Assembly: GCF_027579695.1 (NCBI RefSeq)
Contig: NC_083577.1
Location: 58,714,241 to 58,778,240 of the forward strand
Origin: Neoarius graeffei
Lineage: Eukaryota > Chordata > Actinopteri > Siluriformes > Ariidae
Length of the DNA stretch: 64,000 bases
Reading direction: 5' to 3'
Numbering within the stretch: the first letter of the stretch is position 1; the number at the start of each line of letters is the position of its first letter. Shown piece after piece: positions 42,476 through 54,054 of the stretch. Below the pieces are notes generated by a model that was not told where the DNA came from, did not search any database, and saw nothing but the letters and a program-made list of their open reading frames with translations. A program made the translations under genes and the position numbers.

Positions 42476-43005
42476 ACACTCACTTTATTAAGAACACCCA
42501 TACACCTGCTGTTTTATGCTGTTATCTAATTAGCCGATCCCTTGACAGCAGCACAATGCATAAAATCATGTAGATACAAATCAAGAGATTCAGTTAATGT
42601 TCACTTCAAACATCAGAATGGGAAAAATTGTGATCTCCGTGGCATGGGTGTTGGTGCCAGATGGACTGGTTTGAGTATTTCAGAAACTGCTGATCTCCTG
42701 GGGTTTTCAGACACAACAGTCTCTAGAGTTTATACAGAATGGTGTGAAGAAAAAAATCCATTGAGTGAGCGACAGTTCTGTGGGTGGAAACACTGCTGAT
42801 CAGAGAGGACAGAGGAGAATGGACAGATTGGTTCGAGCTGCCAGGAAGGATATAGCAACTCATAGCAACTTTTTACAACCATGGTGAGCAGAAAAGCATC
42901 TCAGCATGCAACAGCAGAAGACTACATTGGGTTCCACTCCTGCCAGCCAAGAACAGGAATCTTAGAATCAAGAACAAGTTCCTATTAAAGTGGCTAGTGA
43001 GTGTA
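42476..43005. mobile_element. tattaggaac-type DNA transposon inside the RTE
   Basis: Starts cactcactttattaagaaca and ends tattaaagtggctagtgagtg, imperfect inverted ends. The interior matches the left half of the element at 21533-22695 (cagaaactgctgatct, caggaaggatatag). No intact transposase. RTE sequence resumes on both sides. Confidence 0.7.
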
Positions 43006-43244
43006 TATGAAAGGTTAGACACTAAGGATGGAGAATAGGACCTGTACCGATTAGCAAGACAACAAGATCAAGCTGGGAAAGATGTGCAGCAGGATAGGCT
43101 GATAAAGGATGCAGATGGAAACGTGCTGACAAGTGAAGAGTGTGTGTTGAGAAGGTAGCTGGAGTACTTTGAGAAGCTGATGAATGAAGAAAATAAAAGA
43201 GACAGACAAGGTTGGCCAAGGTGGAGAGAGTGAATCAGGAAGTA

Positions 43245-44850
43245 CAACCCCAATTCCAAAAAAGTTGGGACAAAGTACAAATTGTAAATAAAAATGGAAT
43301 ACAATAATTTACAAATATCAAAAACTGATATTGTATTCACAATAGAACATAGACAACATATCAAATGTTGAAAGTGAGACATTTTGAAATTTCATGACAA
43401 ATATTGGCTCATTTGAAATTTCATGACAGCAACACATCTCAAAAAAGTTGGGACAGGGGCAATAAGAGGCTGGAAAAGTTAAAGGTACAAAAAAGGAACA
43501 GCTGGAGGACCAAATTGCAACTCATTAGGTCAATTGGCAATAGGTCATTAACATGACTGGGTATAAAAAGAGCATCTTGGAGTGGCAGCGGCTCTCAGAA
43601 TTAAAGATGGGAAGAGGATCACCAATCCCCCTAATTCTGCGCCGACAAATAGTGGAGCAATATCAGAAAGGAGTTCGACAGTGTAAAATTCCAAAGAGTT
43701 TGAACATATAATTATCTACAGTGCATAATATCATCAAAAGATTCAGAGAATCTGGAAGAATCTGTGCGTAAGGGTCAAGGCCGGAAAACCATACTGGGTG
43801 CCCGTGATCTTTGGGCCCTTAGACGGCACTGCATCACATACAGGCATGCTTCTGTATTGGAAATCACAAAATGGGCTCAGGAATATTTCCAGAGAACATT
43901 ATCTGTGAACACAATTCACCATGCCATCCGCTGTTGCCACCTAAAACTCTATAGTTCAAAGAAGAAGCCGTATCTAAACGTGATCCAGAAGCGCAGACGT
44001 CTTCTCTGGGCCAAGGCTCATTTAAAATGGACTGTGGCAAAGTGGAAAACTGTTCTGTGGTCAGACGAATCAAAATTTGAAGTTCTTTATGGAAATCAGG
44101 GACGCTGTGTCATTTGGACTAAAGAGGAGAAGGACGACCTGAGTTGTTATCAGCGCTCAGTTCAGAAGCCTGCATCTCTGATGGTATGGGGTTGCATTAG
44201 TGCGTGTGGCATGGGCAGCTTACACATCTGGAAAGACACCATCAATGCTGAAAGGTATATCCAGGTTCTAGAGCAACATATGCTCCCATCCAGATGACGT
44301 CTCTTTCAGGGAAGACCTTGCATTTTCCAACATGACAATGCCAAACCACATACTGCATCAATTACAGCATCATGGCTGCATAGAAGAAGGGTCTGGGTAC
44401 TGAACTGGCCAGCCTGCAGTCCAGATCTTTCACCCATAGAAAACATTTGGCGCATCGTAAAACGGAAGATACAACAAAAAAGACCTAAGACAGTTGAGCA
44501 ACTAGAATCCTACATTAGACAAGAATGGGTTAACATTCCTATCCCTAAACTTGAGCAACTTGTCTCCTGAGTCCCCAGATGTTTACAGACTGTTGTAAAG
44601 AGAAAAGGGGATGTCTCACAGTGGTAAACATGGCCTTGTCCCAACTTTTTTGAGATGTGTTGTTGTCATGAAATTTAAAATCATCTAATTTTTCTCTTTA
44701 AATGATACATTTTCTCAGTTTAAACATTTGATATGTCATCTATGTTCTATTCTGAATAAAATATGGAATTTTGAAACTTCCACATCATTGCATTCCGTTT
44801 TTATTATTTACAATTTGTACTTTGTCCCAACTTTTTTGGAATCGGGGTTG
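43245..44850 (+). mobile_element. Tc1-family transposon A, full length
   Basis: 1606 bp with ends caaccccaattccaaaaaag and its inverted counterpart, inserted at a TA (43243-43244, duplicated at 44851-44852) in the RTE; removing it restores RTE sequence (gaagtacagcagattcg). Subterminal repeats of aaaagttgggaca occur at both ends. Confidence 0.95.
43607..44570 (+). pseudogene. Tc1-A transposase, inactivated
   Basis: Plus-strand Tc1 transposase starting MGRGSPIPLILRRQIVEQYQ. It has an in-frame stop after KSLNI, a frameshift near 43765 (SGRICV...KGQGRKT), and a stop at 44295-44297 after HMLPSR. The DD34E triad positions are still recognisable (WSDESK, QHDNAKPH, SPIENIW). The normal product would be about 320-340 aa, with a paired-type DNA-binding domain followed by the DDE core. 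Confidence 0.9.
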
Positions 44851-46317
44851 TACAGCAGATTCGCCAGGAGGAAGTAAGGAGAGCTATGAAGAGAATGAAA
44901 AGTAGTAAGGCAGTCAGCCCAAGTGATATACCAGTGAAGGCATGGAGATGCTTAGGAGAGATGGCAATTGACTTTTTGACGAGAATTTAACAAGATCTTG
45001 GAAAGTGAGAGGATGCCTGAGGAGTGGAGAAGTAGCATACTGGTACCAATATTCAAGAACAAGGGCAATGTTCAGTGCTGCAGTAACTATAGAGGAACTA
45101 ACTATAGAAGTTGACCAGCCACCGCATGAAGTTATGGGAAAGAGTAAGGCTAAGAGGAGAGGTAGTGATATGTGAGCAACAATATGGTTCCATGCCAAGA
45201 AAGAGTACTACATATGCAATATTTGCTTTAAGAATGTTAATGGAAATATATGGAGAAGGCCAGAAGGAGCTGCATTGTGTGTTTGTGGATTTAGAGAAGA
45301 CATATGACAGGGTGCCGAGGGAGGAGCTGTGGTACTGCATGAGGAAATCAGGAATGGCAGAGAAGTATGCAAGATTGGTGCAGGATATGTGAGGACAGTG
45401 TGACTGCAGTGAGATATGCAATGGGAATGATGGAGACATTTAAGGTGGATGTCGGATTCCACCAGCCCTTTCTTGTCTGTAATGGTAATGGCCAGGTTGA
45501 CAGACGACATCAGGCAAGCGGCCCCATGGACAATGATATTTGCAGATGATATTGTGATCTGTAGTGAGAACAGGGAGCAAGTGGAAGAAAACTTAGAGAC
45601 ATGGAGGTATACACTAGAGAGAAGGGGAATGAAAGTCAGTAGGACCAAGACAGAGTACATGTGCATGAACAAGGGTAAGGACAATGGAATGGTACAGCTA
45701 CAAGGAATAGAAGTGGTCAAAGCAGATGAGTTCAAATACCTGGGGTCAACTGTACAAAGTAATGGCGAGTGCGGAAGAGAAGTGAAGAAGAGAGTGCAAG
45801 CAGGTTGGAATGGATGGAGGAGAGTGTCGGGAGTGATTTGTGACAGAAGGTTGCCAGCAAGAGTGAAAGGGAAAGTGTACAAGACAGTAGTAAGCTATAT
45901 TGGATGCTTTGGAAACAGTGGCATGGATAAAAAGACAGGAAACTGAACTGGAGGTAGCAGAGTTGAAGATGTTGAGATTTTCATTGGGAGTGACAAAGTT
46001 GGACAGGATTAGAAATGAGCATATGAGAGGGACAGCACATGTAGGACAGCTTGGAGACAAAGTGAGAGAGGTGAGATCGAGGTGGTCTGGACACATACAG
46101 AGGAGAGATCCAGGGTATATTGGGAAAAGAATGCTGGAGATGGAGTTGTCAGATAGAAGGAAAAGAGGAAGACCAAAGATGAGATTTATGGATGAGGTGA
46201 AGGAGGACATGAGGATGGTTGGTGCTACAGAAGAAGATACAGAGGACAGGAGGAGATGGAGGGACATTATCTGCTGTGGCAACCCCTAATGGGAACAGCC
46301 AAAAGAATATGATCTCT

Positions 46318-46535
46318 TATCACCCAAATGAGGATGGGTTCCCTTTTGAGTCTGGTTCTTCTCAAGGTTTCTTCCTCATGTCATCTCAGGGAGTTTTTTC
46401 CCCTGCCACTGTCCCATTGTTGCCTCAGGCTTGCTCATTATGGATAAGTTTATATGTTTAAAAACTTTATTTTTCTGTAAAGCTGCTTTGCGACAATATC
46501 TATTGTTAAAAGTGCTATACAAATAATTGACCAGT
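46318..46535 (+). repeat. Teleost interspersed repeat, right half (split)
   Basis: Continues the repeat of 42040-42230: cccaaatgaggatgggttcc to gctgctttgcgacaatatc and a tail ending caaataattgacc. Together with the left half it brackets about 4.1 kb of later insertions. Confidence 0.7.
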
Positions 46536-46536
46536 A

Positions 46537-46538
<2 letters not shown>

Positions 46539-46592
<54 letters not shown>
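46539..46592. repeat. (GT)n microsatellite
   Basis: About 27 GT units directly adjoining a hairpin MITE. Confidence 0.98.
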
Positions 46593-46593
<1 letters not shown>

Positions 46594-46594
<1 letters not shown>

Positions 46595-46757
46595 ATCAAA
46601 TATACCATGCACTGAGAGGCTCCAGTTGAAATTATGGATTTTCTGAGGTGACTGGTATAGTAGTAGAGGGGTGCAGCTCCAAAGAAAATAATATTATGCC
46701 AGTCACCAAAGAGAATCCATAATTACCGGTGCCTCTCAGTGCATGGTATATTTGATT
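46594..46757. mobile_element. 164-bp hairpin MITE
   Basis: The arms aatcaaatataccatgcact and its complement continue inward (gagaggc, tccataatt, ggtgactgg / ccagtcacc) around a loop of about 40 bp. No coding capacity. Family not recognised. Confidence 0.8.
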
Positions 46758-47544
46758 TATATCCCTCATCAAAAAATTCCAAACTAAAAGTGTGAACTCC
46801 AAAGAATTAAAAAAAAAAAATCTTAAAAAAAATCACATTGTTAGGCATGATCATGATACGTAAATCTACACACACAGAAATGCTCATGGAGCCACAGCTG
46901 TGACTTGAATTGGCCATATAGCTTGAAATTGTGATGTCGGTTCATGGTATATCCAGGATATTCCATGACTGACTCGCACATATCCATTCTTTTTTATTTT
47001 TGATGTCACAAGAAACATTGCTTAATCAATGGTGGAACTATTTTATGTCACGAGAACCATCCTTGGCCAATCCCTGCATGGGATTTTTTTTGATGAGGGA
47101 TATATATACACAACCCCAATTCCAAAAAAGTTGGGACAAAGTACAAATTGTAAATAAAAACGGAATGCAATGATGTGGAAGTTTCAAAATTCCATATTTT
47201 ATTCAGAATAGAACATAGATGACATATCAAATGTTTAAACTGAGAAAATGTATCATTTAAAGAGAAAAATTAGGTGATTTTAAATTTCATGACAACAACA
47301 CATCTCAAAAAAGTTGGGACAAGGCCATGGCCCTGTACTACGAACGGAGGTCAACCTACCCAGAAGTAACCCAGGGTTCCCCCGCTAAACCGGGGTTGAC
47401 AAAACCTGGTTATCTTGTTTGGGGTTAAACGGTACTACGACGCCAGTTATGAAGTTGATTTGTTGAACCCGTGTTAACCTAATCAGGGTTAATGCACTTT
47501 CACGTTAAAGGGGAGGTTATCAGCGCAAATCACCACTGTTCACA

Positions 47545-49020
47545 ATGGCACGGTCGCCGTACTTCACGGAGGAAGAATGCGCTGTCATAATGCAAAGCTA
47601 CGAGGAGTTCAAAACAACATTAAGAGCAAAATCTAACACAGCGGCTGCCAATAAGGAGCGGCAAGCATGTTGGCAACGAATTGCCGATCGGGTAAATGCG
47701 TAAGTACATTCTCCCTTCTACATGTTCTAGAACAGAAGTATAGGATGAGAGAAAGCTTCATGATCAATCACAAGTCACAGAAAATGGTCCTTCGACGTGG
47801 CCCCAGTCATATATAGCTTGTTTAATGTCCGAAAAAGGGCGGCACGGTGGTGTAGTGGTTAGCGCTGTCGCCTCACAGCAAGAAGGTCCTGGGTTCGAGC
47901 CCCGGGGCCGGCGAGGGCCTTTCTGTGTGGAGTTTGCATGTTCTCCCCGTGTCCGCGTGGGTTTCCTCCGGGTGCTCCGGTTTCCCCCACAGTCCAAAGA
48001 CATGCAGGTTAGGCTAATTGGTGACTCTAAATTGACCGTAGATGTGAGTGTGAATGGTTGTCTGTGTCTATGTGTCAGCCCTGTGATGACCTGGCGACTT
48101 GTCCAGGGTGTACCCCGCCTCTCGCCCGTAGTCAGCTGGGATAGGCTCCAGCTTGCCTGCGACCCTGTAGAAGGATAAAGCGGCTAGAGATAATGAGATG
48201 AGATGTCCGAAAAATCCTGAATAAAATTTGGTATGGTAAATTCATGGAGTAGCCTACTTAAGCTGATATGTGCACAGAGTCACATGAGTCAGTCATCCTA
48301 ATTGTTCAGTCCCTTTGACTAAGTTGGTGTATGTCCTGTGAACATTTCAGAGGCAACAGCAGCGCCAAACGCACCTGGCAACAGGTGAAAATGAAATATA
48401 AAAACATCATTCATAATGGTGTGTGTGTGTGTGCGTGCGTGCAAGCAAGCATTTATTTGCCTTTTATTTATTCAAGTTTTATCTGTTTGCCTAATAGTTC
48501 AAATTGTTTTGTATATAGTTTATAATGTTGTTGTGTGATATAAATGATAATATTGTGGGAAAACTACTTTGCACGGACGTTCATTTAATTTATTCTATCG
48601 TCATTTTGTTTGTTCTATTTTTGTGTATTTTATTTATTTATCTGTTTGTCTAGTTGTATCTATTTTTCTAATAATAATATATTTTTTGCATTAATAGTTT
48701 GTTTTTTCCTATCAAAATAATCTTGTGTTCTTGTTATAACTTTATCTATTTATCTGACTGTTTAGTTGTATCTATTTTTGTTACAATTTCAATATTTTTA
48801 ATATAGAAAGTTTGTTTTTTTCTATTAAAATGTTCTTGTGATAACTAGTTCTTGTGTTATGTTTATTGTAGTTGTATCTATTTTGTATCTCAGACTTAAA
48901 TGTTTTTGTAAAACAAGTGTTTTTCTATAAAATATTCTTGCGTTCTTGATAACTATGCTCTTGAGTGGGTTCTTTTTTTTTTTTTTTACAGAAAAGCCGT
49001 TCTGCATGGACATTCATTGA
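47545..49020 (+). CDS. Myb/SANT-like DNA-binding protein of a Harbinger-like element
   Basis: The predicted exons 47545-47699, 48351-48418 and 48992-49020 have GT-AG boundaries (donor GTAAGT, acceptors aacatttcag and a T-rich tract plus acag) and join in frame to 83 codons. The product begins MARSPYFTEEECAVIMQSYE, then ANKERQACWQRIADRVNA and SAKRTWQQVKMKYKNIIHN, the tri-helical Myb/SANT-like pattern with spaced Trp residues. In PIF/Harbinger transposons such a protein escorts the transposase to the nucleus and to the ends. Exon 3 is short and less certain. The reading frame appears undamaged despite a V-SINE in intron 1. Confidence 0.7.
47837..48202 (+). mobile_element. V-SINE copy 14 (in the Myb-gene intron)
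   Basis: Plus orientation, duplication atgtccgaaaaa at 47825-47836 and 48203-48214. It splits intron 1 of the Harbinger-like Myb gene without touching the exons. A 6-bp internal deletion (gatgtgagtgtgaatgg) is shared with copy 15. Confidence 0.95.
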
Positions 49021-49582
49021 AACCCTCATTGTTTTTTAATGGTTATTTATGAGCGTTTAGGGGTTACAATAATATAAGTCTAGGTTGCTTTATATAAAAG
49101 GTATGTCCAGAAATATTGATGTCACTGTCTAAGCAGAGGGATCTGGCTTCTTTAGACGCTGTCTTCTTAAAACTGAATAAATATTTAAAAAGAGCCAAAT
49201 GAGCCAGTCTTTTGAACGGCTCTTTTCAAAGAACGGATCACAAAGATGCGGATCCCATCAAAGAGCCATAAATCCCATCTCTAATCTGCGCTCCGATATC
49301 GCACGGGTCATCCAGGTACGCTGGCATTGTCTCTAGAGGAAATGTCAGTGGAGAGGTGGTGTTTAAAAAGGGTGTGGTTAATCGGAAACCTCGGGTTAAC
49401 CAAGAACATACCCTGAGACGAGCAGGTTTGAGATGCAGCGTAAATTGCCATGGCAACATACCTCGGTCTGAACATAGCCAACTTTCGTAGTATGGGTTAA
49501 TCGGGAAGTTACGCTGCATGTGATCAAGTTACTCTCGAAGTTACCCTGGTAAGCCAGAAAACCCGCTTCGTAGTACAGGGCC

Positions 49583-50146
49583 CTGGCGATGTGGTTTTTG
49601 TGGCGGCGGCGGAACTCACACAATAATCTGATTAATGTGGGCAGCAGACTAATGAGACCGAAGTTGTCAAATTACTGGAAATTTCCAGAACAATCTTATA
49701 ATCTTGTAATACAGGATGGTTTAAGTTATAAATCAGTTATAGAAACTGTTTTATTTAATCAGGCTAACAGATCAACATCCAGGTCCCTACCAAATCCACC
49801 ATTAGCTTGATCAATTCTATAAAAGTCTATTTAAATTCTGAAAACTGTACAAATATTGTTGTTTTCCACCAAAGAGGCGGGATTAGCCAACGCAGAATAG
49901 TAAGGTTTGTCTCTTGTTGATGACGTGTAGGTCGCATGAATGCGACCTGTCCAGTCAGACTGTAGTAGCATGTGAAAATATCGGATATGCATCGGATTTA
50001 GGACCACATATCCAAGCATCCTGGGTCGCATGTGAAAAAATCAGATCTGTGTCGTTCAGATTGTCAATAACAAATCGGATACAGGTCACATATGGGCAAA
50101 AAAATCGGATATGGGTCGTTTCAGGGTGCAGTCTGAACGTAGTCTT
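49583..50146 (-). mobile_element. Remnant of a ctacgttc-ended Harbinger-like element, copy 2
   Basis: Its right end, ctgaacgtag at 50146, and subterminal ggtcgcat and aaatcggat motifs match the element at 39150-40201 in reverse. The opposite end is missing where the Harbinger-like element at 47329-49582 abuts. No coding sequence was recognised. Confidence 0.65.
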
Positions 50147-50158
50147 AGGTCTTTTTTG

Positions 50159-51028
50159 TCATATCTTCTGTTTTATGATGCACCAAATGTTTTCTATGGG
50201 TGAAAGATCTGGACTGCAGGCTGGCCAGTTCAGTACCCAGACCCTTCTTCTACGCAGCCATGATGCTGTAATTGATGCAGTATGTGGTTTGGTATTGTCA
50301 TGTTGGAAAATGCAAGGTCTTCCCTGAAAGAGACGTCGTCTGGATGGGAGCATATGTTGCTCTAGAACCTGGATATACCTTTCAGCATTGATAGTGTCTT
50401 TCCAGATGTGTAAGCTGCCCATGCCACACGCACTAATGCAACCCCATACCATCAGAGATGCAGGCTTCTGAACTGAGCGCTGATAACAACTTGGGTTGTC
50501 CTTCTCCTCTTTAGTCCGAATGACACGGCATCCCTGATTTCCATAAAGAACTTCAAATTTTGATTCGTCTGACCACAGAACAGTTTTCCACTTTGCCACA
50601 GTCCATTTTAAATGAGCCTTGGCCCAGAGAAGACGTCTGCGCTTCTGGATCATGTTTAGATACGGCTTCTTCTTTGAACTATAGAGTTTTAGGTGGCAAC
50701 GGCGGATGGCGCGGTGAATTGTGTTCACAGATAATGTTCTCTGGAAATATTCCTGAGCCCATTTTGTGATTTCCAATACAGAAGCATGCCTGTATGTGAT
50801 GCAGTGCCGTCTAAGGGCCCAAAGATCACGGGCACCCAGTATGGTTTTCCGGCCTTGACCCTTACGCACAGAGATTCTTCCAGATTCTCTGAATCTTTTG
50901 ATGATATTATGCACTGTAGATAATGATATGTTCAAACTCTTTGCAATTTTACACTGTCGAACTACTTTCTGATATTGCTCCACTATTTATCGGCGCAGAA
51001 TTAGGGGGATTGGTGATCCTCTTCCCAT
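50159..51028 (-). pseudogene. Tc1-B transposase, nearly open but truncated
   Basis: The minus-strand frame starts MGRGSPIPLILRR at 51028 and meets one early stop (TAA in place of the Gln codon of RRQIVEQ). It is then open for 274 codons through the helix-turn-helix region and the DDE core: [15 protein letters not shown] and SPIENIW, with 34 residues between the second D and the E. It ends at KQKI* where the inserted block begins, so the last ~40-50 residues are lost. Apart from the single stop this copy is much better preserved than copy A. Confidence 0.9.
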
Positions 51029-51387
51029 CTTTACTTCTGAGAGCCACTGCCACTCCAAGATGCTCTTTTTATACCCAGTCATGTTAATGACCTATTGCCA
51101 ATTGACCTAATGAGTTGCAATTTGGTTCTCCAGCTGTTCCTTTTTTGTACCTTTAACTTTTCCAGCCTCTTATTGCCCCGTCCCAACTTTTTTGAGATGT
51201 GTTGCTGTCATGAAATTTCAAATGAGCCAATATTTGGCATGAAATTTCAAAATGTCTCACTTTCGACATTTGATATGTTGTCTATGTTCTATTGTGAATA
51301 CAATATCAGTTTTTGAGATTTGTAAATTATTGCATTCCGTTTTTATTTACAATTTGTACTTTGTCCCAACTTTTCTGGAATCGGGGT

Positions 51388-51389
<2 letters not shown>

Positions 51390-51444
<55 letters not shown>
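51390..51444. repeat. (AT)n microsatellite at the Tc1-B boundary
   Basis: About 27 AT units starting at the TA target site of Tc1-B. It probably expanded from the TA duplication or was the insertion target. Confidence 0.97.
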
Positions 51445-51446
<2 letters not shown>

Positions 51447-52146
51447 AACTTACCCCATTATAAGCAAGTTTCTGTGTGCAGCTTGCTCCAGGCTCAGATC
51501 TGGATCCTCCTCTCTTAATGCTGTGTCCTCTGCTGGTTTGTTCTTTTAAAACATCTGAGCAGAAAATTCTGTGAAAAAAGAAGCCAAGCCCATCAATACA
51601 GTCCTCTACAAGATTATCCAACATTTGTATATTGCAACAGCATGTAAATGAACGCTATCACTGGAATTCAATGAATTTGAACAAAATGTACCTACAGTCT
51701 ACCAAACATACCATTACAATTAATGAGATTTTGTGGCCCAAATTAGAAACAAACTCATAATGATCACTCAGATACAAATAACTAAGTTAAGGTTGAAATA
51801 TTGCAAGCTGGTAGCAGTACAAAAATGAGTAAAACAAGACACCACACCTCCTCACTAGGGCACTAAAAATGTACATAGTAACAATAATTCAAAAGGCTGT
51901 CATTCAAAGCACCAGTATACATTCCATGACTTATCTCTATTTTTTGGCATTTGTACTTGAAAGATGTACATATTATGTAGAGATCAGTTTCTAAAAATGT
52001 GACATTGGCCTCCGAATACATGACAGGAATTTTTCTCATTCCTGTAAGACGGCAGTTGCTGACCTCAGTCATAGAACAGTGGACTTTTTCAACTTTTTTC
52101 AACATTATTTTCCATTTTTTTCATTCCAGACATATTAACTAGTAAT
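51445..52146. other. Intergenic stretch, nothing recognised
   Basis: AT-rich unique sequence. Short reading frames have no domain. Confidence 0.45.
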
Positions 52147-52158
52147 ATGTTATTGCCT

Positions 52159-52525
52159 GGGTGGCACGGTGGTGTAGTGGTTAGCGCTGTCGCCTCACAG
52201 CAAGAAGGTCTGGGTTCGAGCCCCGTGGCCGACGAGGGCCTTTCTGTGCGGAGTTTGCATGTTCTCCCCGTGTCCGCGTGGGTTTCCTCCGGGTGCTCCG
52301 GTTTCCCCCACAGTCCAAAGACACGCAGGGTAGGTTAACTGGTGACTTGAAATTGACCGTAGATGTGAGTGTGAATGGTTGTTTGTCTCTATGTGTCAGC
52401 CCTGTGATAACCTGGCGACTTGTCCAGGGTGTACCCCGCCTTTTGCCCGTAGTCAGCTGGGATAGGCTCCAGCTTGCCTGCGACCCTGTAGAACAGGATA
52501 AAGCAGCTAGGGATAATGAGATGAG
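52159..52525 (+). mobile_element. V-SINE copy 15
   Basis: Plus orientation, duplication atgttattgcct at 52147-52158 and 52526-52537. Confidence 0.95.
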
Positions 52526-52537
52526 ATGTTATTGCCT

Positions 52538-53806
52538 TGTGATTTTTCAATGTCATCTTGCAATAAATGACCATGTCTCTTGGTGAGACACATTTAGGTG
52601 ACAGGACTCTTAAGGACCTTCCCTGTTAGCTATTCTGGGCAACAATGGTGTGGTCTCTGACATGAACTGCTCCATAGCATCCTGGTCTACACGACACAAG
52701 ATCAGACAACACGTTATCCTTATTTTATTAGCTTTCCACATGCCTGTACTGTACTGAACAACACTTGTTCAACGCTGAATGTAGTGAAGCTGTTGTGAGA
52801 GAGAGTGCAGCAGAGACAGGTAGCAAGACAGAAAATGTGAAAGACAGGTAATAAAAACACACATACTGAGCACTTCCCACATTAGGCAATAATGTTGTGA
52901 TAATGATATGGCTTTTCACAATCCCATGTGGGATAATTATAAAAGCATTCTCTTCCCTTTTCGAGAAAAACACACAACAGTCAGTGATGGTTTCCAGAAC
53001 ACCTGTGAGACCATAGGAACATAACATAGGAACATAACATAAACAGGAACATAACATAGGAACATAACATAAACATAGGAACAACAAGGAATATTTATGA
53101 GTGATGCTTGGTCAATTCTTCTGAATAAGTGCAGCACATCTTCTCAGTACAAATTATATGCTGAAATATGGTTATGTATATGCATGTACATTCTACATTA
53201 GGAACACCTATACACCAGCATTTTCATGCAATTATCCCATCAGACAATCATGTGGCAGCAGCAGCACAATGCATAAAATCATGCAGAGATGATTCAAGAG
53301 ATGAAGTTAATCTTCAAATTTAAAACTCTGAATGGAGAAAACTTGACCGTGGCAATCCGTTCGTTGACTTTAAAGGGAGAGCCATTGATTCTGGAGAAAG
53401 ATTGTTGATATTTGAACTCAACAGCCAAACTAATATAAACCTCCCTTCAGTGCTCCTTCAGAAGCACCGCCCCCCGCCCAAATCTATGGCTGTGCATTGC
53501 CAAGGCAACGACAACAACACTACCATCTCCCCTCCTTTTATCCCTGTCCTGTGCAGGAGCATGAACTCCCCTGTTACTGATTGGCTGGAATAGTGCTGTG
53601 TAACTCAGTCCAAGCCACTTGGTTTGTTTCCCATTTACAAAGCCAGGACTGTGTACGAACATCACATTTTTTTCAGCGCATACACAGAACGCACAGATAG
53701 TGGACTGTGAGGAGATATTTGCTGAATTTTACAAACATTGTATTGGATTAGAATCGATGACTGCACTTTTAAGTAATTATTTCTCTCATTAAGTACATTC
53801 CACTTA
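52538..53806. other. Intergenic stretch with a short minisatellite and a transposon fragment
   Basis: 53013-53079 is a minisatellite of about 10-20-bp units built from ggaacataacata. 53197-53300 matches the left end of the tattaggaacacc element family. No gene recognised. Confidence 0.55.
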
Positions 53807-54054
53807 CAGTTGTGGTCAGAGGTTTATATACAGTGACATGAATGTCATCTTGGATATGAATGTCAAGGCAATATTTGGGCTTTCAGTAATTTCTTTGAAC
53901 TCTTACTTTCCTGTGGCAGAATGATTGTACAGCATACATCTTTAATTAAAAAATACACTAGAATTTGGTGCACAAGTTTTAATTTTCTTTGGGCTTTCTG
54001 AAATCAACACGGGGTCAAAATTATACATACAGGGTCAAAAATGTACATATGCTC

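Larger units (their letters stand above)
42340..46316 (+). mobile_element. RTE (Rex3-like) LINE, decayed, inserted in the repeat above
   Basis: Fragments of an RTE reverse transcriptase read on the plus strand across the region: RRAMKRMKSSKAVSPSDIPV (near 44880), KLWERV, EQQYGSMPRKSTTYAIFALR, VFVDLEKTYDRVPREELWYC, MIFADDIVICSENREQVEEN, FKYLGSTVQSNGECG, KRGRPKMRFMDEVKEDM. The catalytic FADD motif is present, but several frameshifts and stops break the frame. It ends in ctgctgtggcaacccctaa.gggaacagcc, the RTE 3' end also seen in the 9.2-kb array. The 5' start is uncertain. It is itself interrupted at 42476-43005 and 43245-44850. Confidence 0.85.
47329..49582 (+). mobile_element. PIF/Harbinger-like element encoding only a Myb-like protein
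   Basis: Ends ggccctgtactacgaa and ttcgtagtacagggcc are perfect 16-bp inverted repeats. Subterminal ggttaac/gttaaccc motifs occur at both ends. The only gene is a spliced Myb/SANT-like protein; no DDE transposase was found, so it would depend on a transposase made elsewhere. A V-SINE lies in its first intron. The flanks do not match as a clean target duplication because the left flank is Tc1-B and the right flank a different element. Confidence 0.8.
47111..51389 (-). mobile_element. Tc1-family transposon B (same family as A), carrying two other elements
   Basis: Minus-oriented. Its 3' end is at 47111-47328 and its transposase and 5' end are at 50147-51389, closing with ggaatcggggttg next to a TA repeat. 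Comparison with copy A shows that about 140 bp of the 3' part of the gene and UTR is missing and replaced by a 2.8-kb block, 47329-50146. Confidence 0.88.

Noticed and set aside
45208-46282. Two long minus-strand frames (224 and 178 codons)
   Set aside because: Antisense of the RTE reverse transcriptase; no recognisable protein features.
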